A stretch of 64,000 nucleotides of DNA. Source: Peptococcus niger (GTDB taxonomy: Bacteria; Bacillota; Peptococcia; Peptococcales; Peptococcaceae). The position numbers and the translations under genes are program-made. The notes beneath the pieces were generated by a model. The model was given only the letters and a program-made list of their open reading frames with translations, ran no database searches and had not been told where the DNA came from. The DNA lies in contig NZ_FNAF01000007.1 of the NCBI RefSeq assembly GCF_900101835.1, positions 1 to 64,000 on the forward strand, read 5' to 3'. Position 1 is the stretch's first letter. Every line of letters starts with the position of its first letter. This document shows, piece by piece, positions 25,701 to 34,500 of the stretch.

Positions 25701-27330
25701 CATCCGGCAAGTCATCAAACTGCGCTTCAATAATAGACGCCGTCAGTGGCATATTCACCGCCCAATCTAAAGCTCGAGGCAAACTATCATACTCATCCGC
25801 TTCTTTTTTCTCCTGCAATGCCATTCTTTTTAGATAGTCTTTGGCGGCTTGGTAGTCTTTCAACGCAGTAGCGTGCATGCCATACAGCTGAGCCGGGGAA
25901 AAGCTTTTGTTGTTTGCATATTTTTTTAACTGCTTGATTTTGCCTTCAAGGGTTTCTCTGTGCCTAGTCAATTCTGCATTGTTTTCATCTTCCGGCATTT
26001 GATCATACAACTTTTGCATTTGCTCTGACAGTTCGGGCAGTTGTGCACGATGGGCGCTGACGAACTTGTCCATGGCGGCGGCTAGGCTGCTTTGGGCTTG
26101 ATCGACTTCGTTCTTCTTGGCGTCGGCTTTTTCCTGAATGCCTTTGGCCTGGTCATAACTCGCTTTGAACGGAGCAAGAAGGGCTTCATCGTATTTGACT
26201 GTGATGCCGTTACTGGTCGTGTTATTGGCATCCAACCATGCCTTGGCTTTGGCAAGACTCGCTTGTAGGGCTTGCTTATCAGCTTTTTCCTGCTCTTCCT
26301 GGGGAGGCGTCGGTTCTGGTGCCGGTTTCGATCCCGGTTTGGTCGAGCTGCTCCCAGAATGGCTTGAACCGCTTGACCTACTTGAACTCCGGCTCCCTTG
26401 CGGTTTCTCCTTGTCTTGAATCTTTTCTTCCTTTCGGACCGGCTTGCCGTCAATCAAAATGCGGCTGTTTTTATCCGCAGCAACTGCCTTGTCCAGCTTC
26501 ACGTTTTTTAATGACAAGGTCGGCTGGGTTGAAGAAGATTTCCCTGCTGAGTTGCCTTCAACAGCCAGTGTCAATTGTCCCTTAATATGGCCGCCCTCTA
26601 AGCTAACACCGTCTGTGGTGACGGTAACATCATTAACATCACCAAGCTTATAGGTACCAGGAATAGAGAATACCGGATTTTTATGAATTGCCCGATCCAG
26701 CCATAGAATGGCTTCCGTCCGGCTGCACGGTACTTTCAAATTTTTAGGCAGGTCTGTTGTCGCAACAACACCATCAATTAGGCTTCTTTCCACGGACGTT
26801 TTTGCCCAATCGGACACAGCGTCAACGGTTACATTTGATTTAACGGTCTGCTGGTTGAGCTTTGACAATCGGGATGCCACGGCAATGGCCTGCTCAGCAG
26901 TTAAGGTCTCAGTCGGTGCAAAAGTGTTTGGGTCAAATCCCACCAAATATCCTGCAGAAACGGCACGAGCCACATCTTCATAGTACCAGTCATCCGGTTT
27001 AACATCTTTAAAACGGGTAATGTCCGTTTTTTTATTGAACTTCTCAGCGCGATTGATTAACGCGGCGAACTCTGCGCGCGTGATTGGTTTTTCCGGGTTA
27101 ATATTCCCCTCTTGATCACCCTTGAGCTCTCCACTGGCAATCCAAGATTTTAAAAGTTTTTCGTGCCGATGTCCGGCAATGTCCGACCCTCCTTTTTCCA
27201 TATGCGTCATACTCGCCTGTGCTGTTTGAGTTTGCTCGGCAGCCAATACATTCACCGGCATACCAGTTGCCAATAGGCTTACGCTGAGAATAGTAGCGCA
27301 AATTTTTTTGGTCATGTTGTTATTCTCCAT
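22768..27330 (-). CDS. Giant SLH surface protein with FMN_bind domain and FIVAR-like repeats
   Basis: 1520 residues. Signal peptide 1-30; three SLH motifs about 50-215 (PITRAEFAALINR, FKDVKPDDWYYEDVARAV, TLTAEQAIAVASRL); Ser/Pro linker 312-350; a helical FIVAR-like module 350-500; a Rib-like strand segment near 540-600 (VTIKFSDGSTKVVPL). Then an FMN_bind-like domain about 605-770 opening DGTYQGIGRGY and ending in the flavinylation motif HTGATWT, with an unusual insertion of about 110 residues between them. A second Pro-rich linker near 1030 leads to three FIVAR-like units (1043-1520), two almost identical. SLH should hold it to the wall polymer; the FMN motif predicts covalent flavin. AAAGGA precedes the ATG. 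It follows the six-domain FMN protein by 85 bases. Confidence 0.85.
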   Translation of the reverse strand: MENNNMTKKICATILSVSLLATGMPVNVLAAEQTQTAQASMTHMEKGGSDIAGHRHEKLLKSWIASGELKGDQEGNINPEKPITRAEFAALINRAEKFNKKTDITRFKDVKPDDWYYEDVARAVSAGYLVGFDPNTFAPTETLTAEQAIAVASRLSKLNQQTVKSNVTVDAVSDWAKTSVERSLIDGVVATTDLPKNLKVPCSRTEAILWLDRAIHKNPVFSIPGTYKLGDVNDVTVTTDGVSLEGGHIKGQLTLAVEGNSAGKSSSTQPTLSLKNVKLDKAVAADKNSRILIDGKPVRKEEKIQDKEKPQGSRSSSRSSGSSHSGSSSTKPGSKPAPEPTPPQEEQEKADKQALQASLAKAKAWLDANNTTSNGITVKYDEALLAPFKASYDQAKGIQEKADAKKNEVDQAQSSLAAAMDKFVSAHRAQLPELSEQMQKLYDQMPEDENNAELTRHRETLEGKIKQLKKYANNKSFSPAQLYGMHATALKDYQAAKDYLKRMALQEKKEADEYDSLPRALDWAVNMPLTASIIEAQFDDLPDGAHVVTPETVTFDASGDKNVQVTIKFSDGSTKVVPLLVSVKAKANDFSTVRIRPIKELKALDAGKVYTDGTYQGIGRGYLKNIYVTVTVEGGKIKAIEKTEKDAKIDDGGKFERIGFHRIINTLKDKQDPQSLAAQLNTKLDLVQGMYDMAAKEQHSDAAYAKAMEHFFGSAAGAPSGLANMLPVNILDILGNTVTRKLKAANYDRIPGTPDVHTGATWTARGTANAVVNALQKARPDNNVLEMKVRGSHVEYNKLTKADGITGYVRGEKFLYKDYEVVLTKRGNKQEIIQGKDFAAKGIKVINQTTGAVIPDGMVLNEETIGGRLSNGLKVEFIHQASGSRYPMSMSGIALSERLKLQSIEYRLKEGTTDGKIFFTPPDAQWDEFIVYVKMKKEEFAEIAGKKIEVRVNYVDKNGKTYHVDVLGDRAVMVPTNPTERVELQVKGLPLETDQEDGRAVSIPYDLYRLDFSKSIDSGSGSVEPLPNPGPGSEPQPTPQEKADKQALQASLAKAKAWLDANNTTSNGITVKYDEALLAPFKASYEQAKGINDNEIAKQSEVTEAQKNLDKAMVSFRSANQQKLSDLAIKMETLNKSIPESDSDPELIGHKDKVSGHITLLKKYAKNRVMSPAQLYFFYARAEKDYEAAVAYLKTLAPAEKADKQALQASLAKAKAWLDANNTTSNGITVKYDEALLAPFKASYEQAKGINDNEIAKQSEVTEAQKNLDKAMVSFRSANQQKLSDLAIKMETLNKSIPESDSDSELIGHKDKVGGHITLLKKYAKNKVMSPAQLYFFYARAEKDYQAAVAYLKTLAPAEKADKQVLEASLAKAKAWLDANNTKIGGDDIKYDADLLAPFETAYNVAKSVNDEANIGKYEVEQAKNTLDEAMDTFAAGYRMKALELADKIQKLHDQIPVKIAGDQGDMFKESLSGRKGLLERQGQNLKTPPSYLCRYIVQAERVYSEAEAYLKSLAPEERG
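23249..24202. repeat. Two tandem 477-bp repeats inside the SLH gene
   Basis: Units 23249-23725 and 23726-24202 differ at only scattered bases and encode 159-residue FIVAR-like modules beginning EKADKQALQASLAKAKAWLD. A third, diverged unit lies to the left (about 22790-23248). The 477-base period is exactly in frame, so copies can be gained or lost without a frameshift. Confidence 0.9.
26131..26296. repeat. Dispersed near-identical copy of the repeat start
   Basis: About 160 bases here match about 24057-24218 almost base for base (both encode LQASLAKAKAWLDANN and onward), although the rest of this N-terminal module is diverged. The abrupt change in similarity suggests gene conversion between modules 2 kb apart. 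Confidence 0.75.
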
Positions 27331-27382
27331 TGGGTCATCCTTTCTAATTTACAGCAGCAATTTGCATCTATTGATCGATAAA

Positions 27383-27399
27383 GGCAGAAAATTTCTGCC
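27383..27399 (-). terminator. Weak hairpin between the FMN protein and SLH gene
   Basis: GGCAGAAA and its complement form an 8-bp stem followed on the minus strand by only TTTAT. It may attenuate or process the transcript rather than end it. I see no strong promoter in the 85-base gap, so the SLH gene probably shares the upstream transcript. Confidence 0.35.
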
Positions 27400-27415
27400 C
27401 TTATGGATAACTGGT

Positions 27416-30223
27416 TTATGCTGGCTCCACAGTTTCCGTTACCATGGCACCGTCATAGTCAGCTTGAGCGGCCTCCAGCGCCTTGGTCAAGGCTTCCATT
27501 AAAGCAGACCACTCGTCTTGAGAAATAGTTCTTGTTGGCTCTGTGCCAAAGAATGATGCCATCTCGTCTTTAGCGTCTGACCAGCTCTTAAGGGCTTTTC
27601 CCCATAAGGCATGCTCAGTTTCCGACTTGTGCTTGAGTGCTTCAATTTCTTTATTTTTTTCATCCAGTGCCTTATCTTTTTCCGCCAGCAGTGTCCTTAA
27701 CTCGGCAAGGTCTTCATTCGCTTCACCAGCTGGGGTCCCACCGGGAGCAGAAGGAGCACTGCTGAGGGCATTTTTCACTGCTTCGATTAAGCCTTTAGAT
27801 GTATAGGTGCTCCCGCTAATAACATCTACGTCCAAACGCTGTCCGGCAATCATCGCTTTTGGTATTTCTTTAAATGGTCTTCTTCTATATTTTGAGCTTT
27901 CAGCATTTTTCAGAACTTTAATTTCAGTTAGTTTTCCGCCGGCAACGGTCACTTCCACTTCAATGGGCCTTCTTTCTCCATTTAAAGCAGCATACTCATC
28001 CGGATCCACCTCCTGCATGCTGTCCGGTCCGGTTGACCCATGATAACCATAGCCCTTACCTGTATAGACACCATCCGGGATTTTTGTTAAATCCAAGCCG
28101 GTTTTCGGTTGCTCCGACTGTTGACCAGCCTCCAATTCTCGGATCTTCGCTTTTAGACTTTCAATTTCTTTGGCATGTTTTTCCTCTAAGGCTTTGATGA
28201 GCGCATCACTGTCACCACTGCCGGCCCCGGCAAAGGAGGCTTTCATGGCCTGAATCACAGCATTTTTCAAGGCATTTGACGTGAAAGTTGCCCCGGATAC
28301 GACATCAACCCCCTGCACCCCTTGCTTAGCAATAATTTGAGGAATAATTTGCTCTATCGCATCGCTATAATAGGGGTCTGTTTCACCGGACCGGTCCAAG
28401 ACATCAATAGCGGTTATTTTTTTATCCTTTACGGTAATCGAAAGCTTCAAGGTGTCATGGCCCTGGTCCCCGTACCCTCGAGCACTCCCCATAAAGGTGC
28501 CATCGTGCAATTCTCCACCGGTCAAGGAAGAAGCCAGTTGTTGGTTCAATGTCTCTATTTCTTCTTTTAAGCGCTTGTTTTCTTCTTCCAACGCCGGATT
28601 TCCGCCGGCATCTTGCTCACTTTTAAGCCCTGCTGATTGACGCAGCGCCCGAACCGTTGCTTTTAAGATGGCCTTTGATGAAAAAGTCGCGCCACTGACA
28701 ACATCAACGCCGGCTGTGCTGCCACGAGATAGCACATTATTTATCAAGCCTTCTGCCTGGGCGAAATATTGGGCGTCTTCAGACTGATCGACAATATCCA
28801 AAGCGGTGATGCGTTTATTTTTAACAGTAACACGCACTGTTACAGCACTCTTATACCCTTGTGCTGTGCCGGTAAAGGTCCCATCTTGCCACTGGTCAGC
28901 AGGGGGTTCGCTTTCTCCATTGTCGGATTTTTTAAGTTGTTCGTTTTCCGCTTTCAGCTTTTTAATGGTCGCTTCCAAATCTTGTTTAGCCTTTTTGAAG
29001 GCTTGGTCATCCACCCGTCCACTCGCTTGGCTTAGCGCATCGTTGACCGCATCAAGTAAGCCAGTAGAACTAAAGGTGGCTCCGGAAACCGTATCAACTC
29101 CGATGGTACCGCCAGCTTTTACAACTGCTGCTAAAAGAGGCAAGGCTTTATCAAGATAGGCCTTATCATCATCACTGGAGATAAGCTTAGCCGACTGTAT
29201 TTTCCCGTCTTTAACCACCACTTCTACGGTGGATAGGGTATTGTACCCCTTGGCAGAGCCTTGATAAACCCCATCTTTTAAAGCGCCACTCGGGGGCGCA
29301 GGTGCATTTTTCTTTTTCAAAGCAGCCAACTGTTCTTTTAATTTTTTATTTTCTTGTTCAAGACGCCCTGTCCCGGCAGCCTCTGCAGTACCGGTTTTTT
29401 TCTCAGAAGCAGAGCCACCTGCTTTTTCCAACGCATCGTTAAGTGCATTAAGTAAGCCATTCGATGAAAATGTTGCTCCGCTGACCACGTCAATACCATC
29501 CGTACCTTTTTTCCCAATGGCTTGGTCCAATATCCGCATGGCATTGTTGATGTAGGGCGCATCATCATTACCGGAAATCATTCTTGCCGATGCGATAACA
29601 CCATTAGCAATCACAACTTCTACGCTCAAGCTTCCGGCATAGCCCTGCCCTGTCCCAATATACGTACCGTCCTGCAAATGAGCAAAGCTTTTTGCTGCAG
29701 CTGCCGCCGGTTGACGCATTCCACCGGACCGGCCCTGACCTGACGAACGACTTCCTGCCGCTGATGAGTGGGGAGCGGCCTTGCCACCGGCTTTCGCCAA
29801 AGCATTAGCAGTCGCTTCTATGATAGCCCTACTGGTAAAGGTGGCACCTGAAACAGTATCCACTTCCAAGTTACCCTTTGCCAAGATACGTTGGATAACG
29901 CTTGCTCCTTTTTCATAGTAACCCGGTGTTTCTGTATGACTTAGGACTTTTAAATCGACAATCTTTCCTCCCTTAACGGTTACCTGAACGGTCACCGTTC
30001 CGGAATAACCTTCTGCACTACCTGTGTACGTGCCATCTTTCAAACCATCCGGCGTACTTTTTTTAATGTTGCTGAGACCCGTTGGCTTGCTCCGTTCCGG
30101 CCTGACGCGCGCCTGCTTCTGAACGGATTGGCTATCCTCACCTGCAGATCCCATGGCATAACCGGTTGTTAGACTGGTTAAGAGCGACAGCGTTAAAAGA
30201 ATACTGATAAAACTTTTATTCAT
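27416..30223 (-). CDS. Exported protein with six FMN_bind domains and coiled-coil spacers
   Basis: 935 residues. Signal peptide 1-24 (no lipobox Cys). Six FMN_bind domains each open with DG(T/V)(Y/F)xG and close with a flavinylation motif: VDTVSGATFTS (~125), IDVVSGATFSS (~248), VDTVSGATFSS (~379), VDVVSGATFSS (~511), VDVVSGATFTS (~644), VDVISGSTYTS (~803). Domains 1-2 are joined by a Gly/Ser-rich linker. The joints from 2-3 to 5-6, and the region after 6, are charged heptad segments such as LEQENKKLKEQLAALKK and AKEIESLKAKIRELEAG, predicted coiled coils. In this family ApbE attaches FMN to the motif Thr/Ser, giving up to six flavins per chain. Multi-flavin proteins are known carriers of electrons outside the membrane. 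Starts 20 bases after the single-domain FMN gene, with GAAGGTGA upstream. Confidence 0.93.
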   Translation of the reverse strand: MNKSFISILLTLSLLTSLTTGYAMGSAGEDSQSVQKQARVRPERSKPTGLSNIKKSTPDGLKDGTYTGSAEGYSGTVTVQVTVKGGKIVDLKVLSHTETPGYYEKGASVIQRILAKGNLEVDTVSGATFTSRAIIEATANALAKAGGKAAPHSSAAGSRSSGQGRSGGMRQPAAAAAKSFAHLQDGTYIGTGQGYAGSLSVEVVIANGVIASARMISGNDDAPYINNAMRILDQAIGKKGTDGIDVVSGATFSSNGLLNALNDALEKAGGSASEKKTGTAEAAGTGRLEQENKKLKEQLAALKKKNAPAPPSGALKDGVYQGSAKGYNTLSTVEVVVKDGKIQSAKLISSDDDKAYLDKALPLLAAVVKAGGTIGVDTVSGATFSSTGLLDAVNDALSQASGRVDDQAFKKAKQDLEATIKKLKAENEQLKKSDNGESEPPADQWQDGTFTGTAQGYKSAVTVRVTVKNKRITALDIVDQSEDAQYFAQAEGLINNVLSRGSTAGVDVVSGATFSSKAILKATVRALRQSAGLKSEQDAGGNPALEEENKRLKEEIETLNQQLASSLTGGELHDGTFMGSARGYGDQGHDTLKLSITVKDKKITAIDVLDRSGETDPYYSDAIEQIIPQIIAKQGVQGVDVVSGATFTSNALKNAVIQAMKASFAGAGSGDSDALIKALEEKHAKEIESLKAKIRELEAGQQSEQPKTGLDLTKIPDGVYTGKGYGYHGSTGPDSMQEVDPDEYAALNGERRPIEVEVTVAGGKLTEIKVLKNAESSKYRRRPFKEIPKAMIAGQRLDVDVISGSTYTSKGLIEAVKNALSSAPSAPGGTPAGEANEDLAELRTLLAEKDKALDEKNKEIEALKHKSETEHALWGKALKSWSDAKDEMASFFGTEPTRTISQDEWSALMEALTKALEAAQADYDGAMVTETVEPA

Positions 30224-30243
30224 TCTTCACCTTCTTCCTTTAG

Positions 30244-30648
30244 CTATGCTTTTGCTTTCTCGATTGCCTGATCTACTGCGTCTAAAAATCCGCAAGAGCT
30301 AAATGTCGCGCCGGAAACAGTATCTGTTTTTGTCGTTTGCTTTTCCATAACAGCTGCCATGAGCGGCTGTATTTTGGTGATATAATCAGCATCATCCTTT
30401 GTCTCAGTTATTTTCGTTTGAGCAATCCAGCCGTTTTTTATAGTAACTTGCACCGTCATGTCACCATTATAACCTGGAGCAGAGCCAGTAAATGTCCCAT
30501 TGCGATAGGGTCCCGGCGCGCGACTGTCAACATCAGCAGTGGCACCGGATGTATCCGCTTCAACCACTTCCGCTTGAGCAACCACGCTGCCTAAGCAGAT
30601 GCCAATAACAACACAGGTCACAAGCCATTTTTTCCTACTTTTTGTCAT
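30244..30648 (-). CDS. Small exported FMN_bind protein
   Basis: 134 residues; the ATG overlaps the stop of the upstream membrane gene (ATGA), and the longer open frame is discarded. Signal peptide about 1-27 (AQA-E). One FMN_bind domain (50-130) opens with NGTFTGSAPGYNGD and has TDTVSGATFSS near residue 112, the site where ApbE would attach FMN. Translational coupling to the ferric-reductase-like protein suggests it takes electrons directly from it and passes them to the six-domain protein (inference). Confidence 0.9.
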   Translation of the reverse strand: MTKSRKKWLVTCVVIGICLGSVVAQAEVVEADTSGATADVDSRAPGPYRNGTFTGSAPGYNGDMTVQVTIKNGWIAQTKITETKDDADYITKIQPLMAAVMEKQTTKTDTVSGATFSSCGFLDAVDQAIEKAKA

Positions 30649-31376
30649 GACACCATCCGCCCCTCTCTCACAACGCGCATCACAGCGAATACCAGCGCTT
30701 TCACCGGCTGGTAAAAGCGCAAAATAAGATAGACTGCAAATAAAATTGTATAGGCAGTCACTGCAACACCATAGCCTTGCCAATCATGAGACGCATAAGC
30801 CAGCACCACATGTGCGTACACAAAGGCATAGAACAAATACGCATGCCGCTGAAGCGCCTTCCAGCGTTTTCCTTTCATCAATTTTCTAACCCTTGGAAAA
30901 GACGTCACCCAAAGTGGTATGAAGATGGCGCCGGCATAAACGCCAAACAAAATTACCATACTATAAAGCCAAAAAGCACGACCGGTCAAGTGGCTAAAGC
31001 GATCCATATGCACCATAAGATCTATCAAATAATGTACCAAATGCGGCAATAAAGTGATGCCCGCAACAATAGACAACTCACCGCGAATACGCATGATTTT
31101 TTTTCTTACATCCCATTTTCTCGGCAAAACGGCGCCAAACATGACTACAATAAAAATTGCTGTAGCCAGCGTTCCATTATCGAACAAAGCTGAGATAGCG
31201 CTAACGGATGTACTCAACTTCAATTGCCAGCCTTGTAGCGATAAAACATAACCCGCCGTAGCAGTAATGGAAAAGATACAGGCTGCTGAATAAAGCGCCC
31301 AATCCCAAAGGCCAATGTGTTTACCTAAAACCTTCGTTAACAGAATCGTTATAATGATACATATGATTAAATCCAT
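30645..31376 (-). CDS. Ferric-reductase-like transmembrane heme protein
   Basis: 243 residues with six hydrophobic segments. The core from residue 95 on resembles the ferric reductase/YedZ(MsrQ)-type transmembrane domain: RGELSIVAGITLLPHLVHYL with paired His, and WKALQRHAYLFYAFVYAHVV with another pair, placed to bind b hemes across the membrane. No FAD/NAD domain follows, so electrons probably come from the quinone pool or a partner. First gene of the FMN-protein operon; GGAGGGGG lies before the ATG. A TATAAT near 31454 lies 80 bases upstream with only a weak -35. Confidence 0.8.
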   Translation of the reverse strand: MDLIICIIITILLTKVLGKHIGLWDWALYSAACIFSITATAGYVLSLQGWQLKLSTSVSAISALFDNGTLATAIFIVVMFGAVLPRKWDVRKKIMRIRGELSIVAGITLLPHLVHYLIDLMVHMDRFSHLTGRAFWLYSMVILFGVYAGAIFIPLWVTSFPRVRKLMKGKRWKALQRHAYLFYAFVYAHVVLAYASHDWQGYGVAVTAYTILFAVYLILRFYQPVKALVFAVMRVVREGRMVS

Positions 31377-31481
31377 AGCCCCTCCAACAAGTCATTATTT
31401 TTAGTGCCATACTTCATACACCCCAACTCACAAAACGCTTTTATTGTTAGGATTATATCTTTGGGTATTCCAACAACACAA

Positions 31482-31524
31482 AAGGCCGCGCTGAATGTTA
31501 TACCTTCCAGCGCAGCCTTTTTCT
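31482..31524 (-). terminator. Terminator of the 1317-residue SLH gene
   Basis: Stem AAAAGGC.CGCGCTG with its complement, one bulge, 14-base loop, lies 16 bases after the stop. T-rich tracts follow on both strands. It separates the SLH gene from the ferric-reductase-like operon. Confidence 0.75.
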
Positions 31525-31539
31525 TATCCTAACGTTATT

Positions 31540-34500
31540 TTACTTGAACTGAGCTTCAAACTGCGAGAAAGCGTCTAAAATAGCTTCTTTTGCTGCATTT
31601 GAACTAATTGTAGCACCGCTTACTGCATCAATATTTTTATCATTACGATTTGCATTGTCATAAAGCGTTTGCAAACCTTCAAAATCAGCCTTAGATTTAA
31701 TCCCCTTTCTTTTAATCACCTCAAGGAAGCTCTCTGTGCGCGGGTCCTCTTCTGGATTTCCATAGATCATATTGTTCCAATAATCTTGATTTTTTATGAA
31801 AATAGGACCATAGTCTTTAATCGGACCAGAGGAGAATTCTCCACCATCTTCCATAGTGTAAGTAAGCTCATCCACTTGCTCAAGGGTAGCAGATCCCGCG
31901 CTATTTTGGGGATCAACGCCCTCTTTAGCTATAGCAGGATTTAATTCAAACTTCTCAACTTCATGTTTATCGTTAAAGGTAACGGTTGCTACCAAGTAGT
32001 AGCTTGTTGCACCTGTCCAAGTCTTATCAAGTTTTTCCCCACGTTCACGCGCCGGCTTTAATCGTTCATCCGTTTTATCGTTTTTATCAATCCGCTTTAC
32101 ATGGGCAAGCCCTTTAAAGGTATACTGAATCGTCTTCCCGGTGCGAAGTTCAAAAGGCAATTCTAAATCTTCATACTCATCGCTTTGAAGAAGCAGGGTA
32201 TACTTCCCGGCATCACTTGCTGTCAGGTGTTTCAAAGCCAGGGTTCGCTTAGCAAAGTCTAAGACATACTTATCCTCAGCAATGACCTCTTCACCTTTTT
32301 TCAAAACAGCCTTGGTCACAGTTCTGTCTTGAATTTCAGCAGGCAATTGCACAAGTGTATCTTGATCATTAAGGATGACGACACTATTTATAGAGGAGTA
32401 TTCACCATTTGCCAATTTACCGGGTTTTTGCGTTTTTGCTTCTGCCATGGCATCTACCAACTCTTTATAGATTGCTTTCAAATTTGCATTGTTCATTCTA
32501 GAGTCTTCAATGCCCTTTTTAGCCGCTTCAATCGCGTCCTTTAAGCGCTTATTACCCGGTCGAGTTTTATGCAGTTCTTGCGCCTCAGGCAATTCTTCAA
32601 GGATATCAAGGCGGTGGAACAATTTTTCACTTTTATAAAAGGCCAATTGGATATTAGCAGGACTAAAGGATTCTGATTGTTTCAAGTTTGACAATTCTTC
32701 GGTAAGACTGTCTAATTCTTCTTTAATAAACTCATTATCAACTTGACTTGCCCCATCCGTTAATACATCAAGTGTATCCTCAATACCCGCACGCATTTTT
32801 GCTTCGAAGTCCTTTTCCGCTTGAATTAAGGCTTCTTTTTCCGCTTTCAACTCATTATTGCTAAGCTCTCCACTTTTAAGGCCGTTTTCAGCCTTGGTCA
32901 AGGCCTCTTGAAGAGGGCCGCCCTTATCCTTGTCAAATTCCACCTGCATGAACTTCGCACTTGCAAACCAGCCTTTAACTTTTTCAATTTCATTTTTTAA
33001 GGCTGTCTGCGCTTCAGATAATTGGCCAGACTCACCAGGGTTATCTGAGATTTCTTTAAACATATACGTGTAAACGTCGTAGAAATCAAATTTTTCTTTT
33101 TGACCGCCCTGCAAAGCGTCCTTGCCATAGTTCACACTAACTGTTTCTTCAGGAGTAGAGGGTACTTGGAAGGCTTGGTCCGGTTTGCCTTGGAGAATAT
33201 ATTGCTGTCCTTTTTTATCTTCTAAAATAACGCGCACTTCAATCTTTTGATTGGCAATCTTTTTAAAGGTACTCTCCGGAACCGGCATGGTAAATTTAAA
33301 GCGATCAAAACCAGGCTTAGGCGTATAGAGATTTTTCCATTCATCAGTACCGGCGATACGATATTGGAATTCCTTTTGCTTCAATTTTTGAGCCACGTTA
33401 ACGAGAACAAGGAGTTCCTTTTTAACCCCGGAATCTTTATGGACAATGTTCAGTTCCAGGCCCTCTACCAAAGGATGACCGATATTTTCTTCCGTTAAAG
33501 GCATCCCATCCGGAATTTCTTTACCATTCTCTTTCTGTTCAACGCGAATGTTATTTTTAGCGAAATCCGCCCCTTTAATCGTTTCTGTTTGTCCACCGCG
33601 TTTTTTAAAGACAATGGTGTAATCACTAAAGTTGAAGGGATCACCTGCGTCATAACCCGTTGCCTTATCTTTACCGGCGTATCGGTCAAACTTAACCCGG
33701 TCCCCTTTAATTTCCAATCCTAAGATATTATTTTTAGGGTTCGCTTTATTGAGGGCATCAATGATTGCATTCGCTGTCCCATGACCGGTCCATGTGGCTC
33801 CGGAAGCGACATCCACTCGGTCATATTTAGCGGCTTTCAGCTGATGCAAAACTTTTTTACCAATAGCATCGTAAGCGGTAATTTGGCTGCGGTAAATATT
33901 TTCAATGCCGCGCGGAGCATTTTCTTCCGTAGAGAAGAACCGTTTCATAGCCTCTTTATAGGCTTCGTCACTATGTCCTTTTTCTGCAGCAAAAGCATAC
34001 ATCGCCTGAGTAACGTCTATTTTTGTATTTAACTGGGCAGCAACGCTTTGCGGATCTTGTTTATCAATGATTGTCTTAATAACATTTTCAAATCCACGCC
34101 GTTCATAATCGCCACCATCATCAATTTGCCCATCTCCAGCTTTATCCACCGCAACAATTTTGCCATTCTGGACCGTAACTTTGACATATAAGTTTTTCTG
34201 ATAACCCAAGGCAAAACCTTCATAGACGCCGTCCACATAACCGCGATCATTATCCAAAGCCTTTATGGCTTCAATGGGTTTTACCGTCAGGCCACTATAA
34301 TCATCCAGTTTTTCTTTAACATTTAAGGTAACATCCTGCTGCTTAGTACTTTTATCAGGAAATTCAATGGTAACGGTTACCTTTTGGGTCCCTGACTTTG
34401 TGAATTGGTGGGTCTTAGGTGCAATAATTTTTGCACCCTTAGGGAATGCTTTAAAGGTTTTTTCTAATTCTGTATTGGTTATGGGACGGTTGAGCAACCA

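Noticed and set aside
27416-31376. Rnf or Nqr complex
   Set aside because: FMN_bind domains resemble RnfG/NqrC, but no RnfA/B/C/D/E-like genes are present; the membrane partner is ferric-reductase-like.
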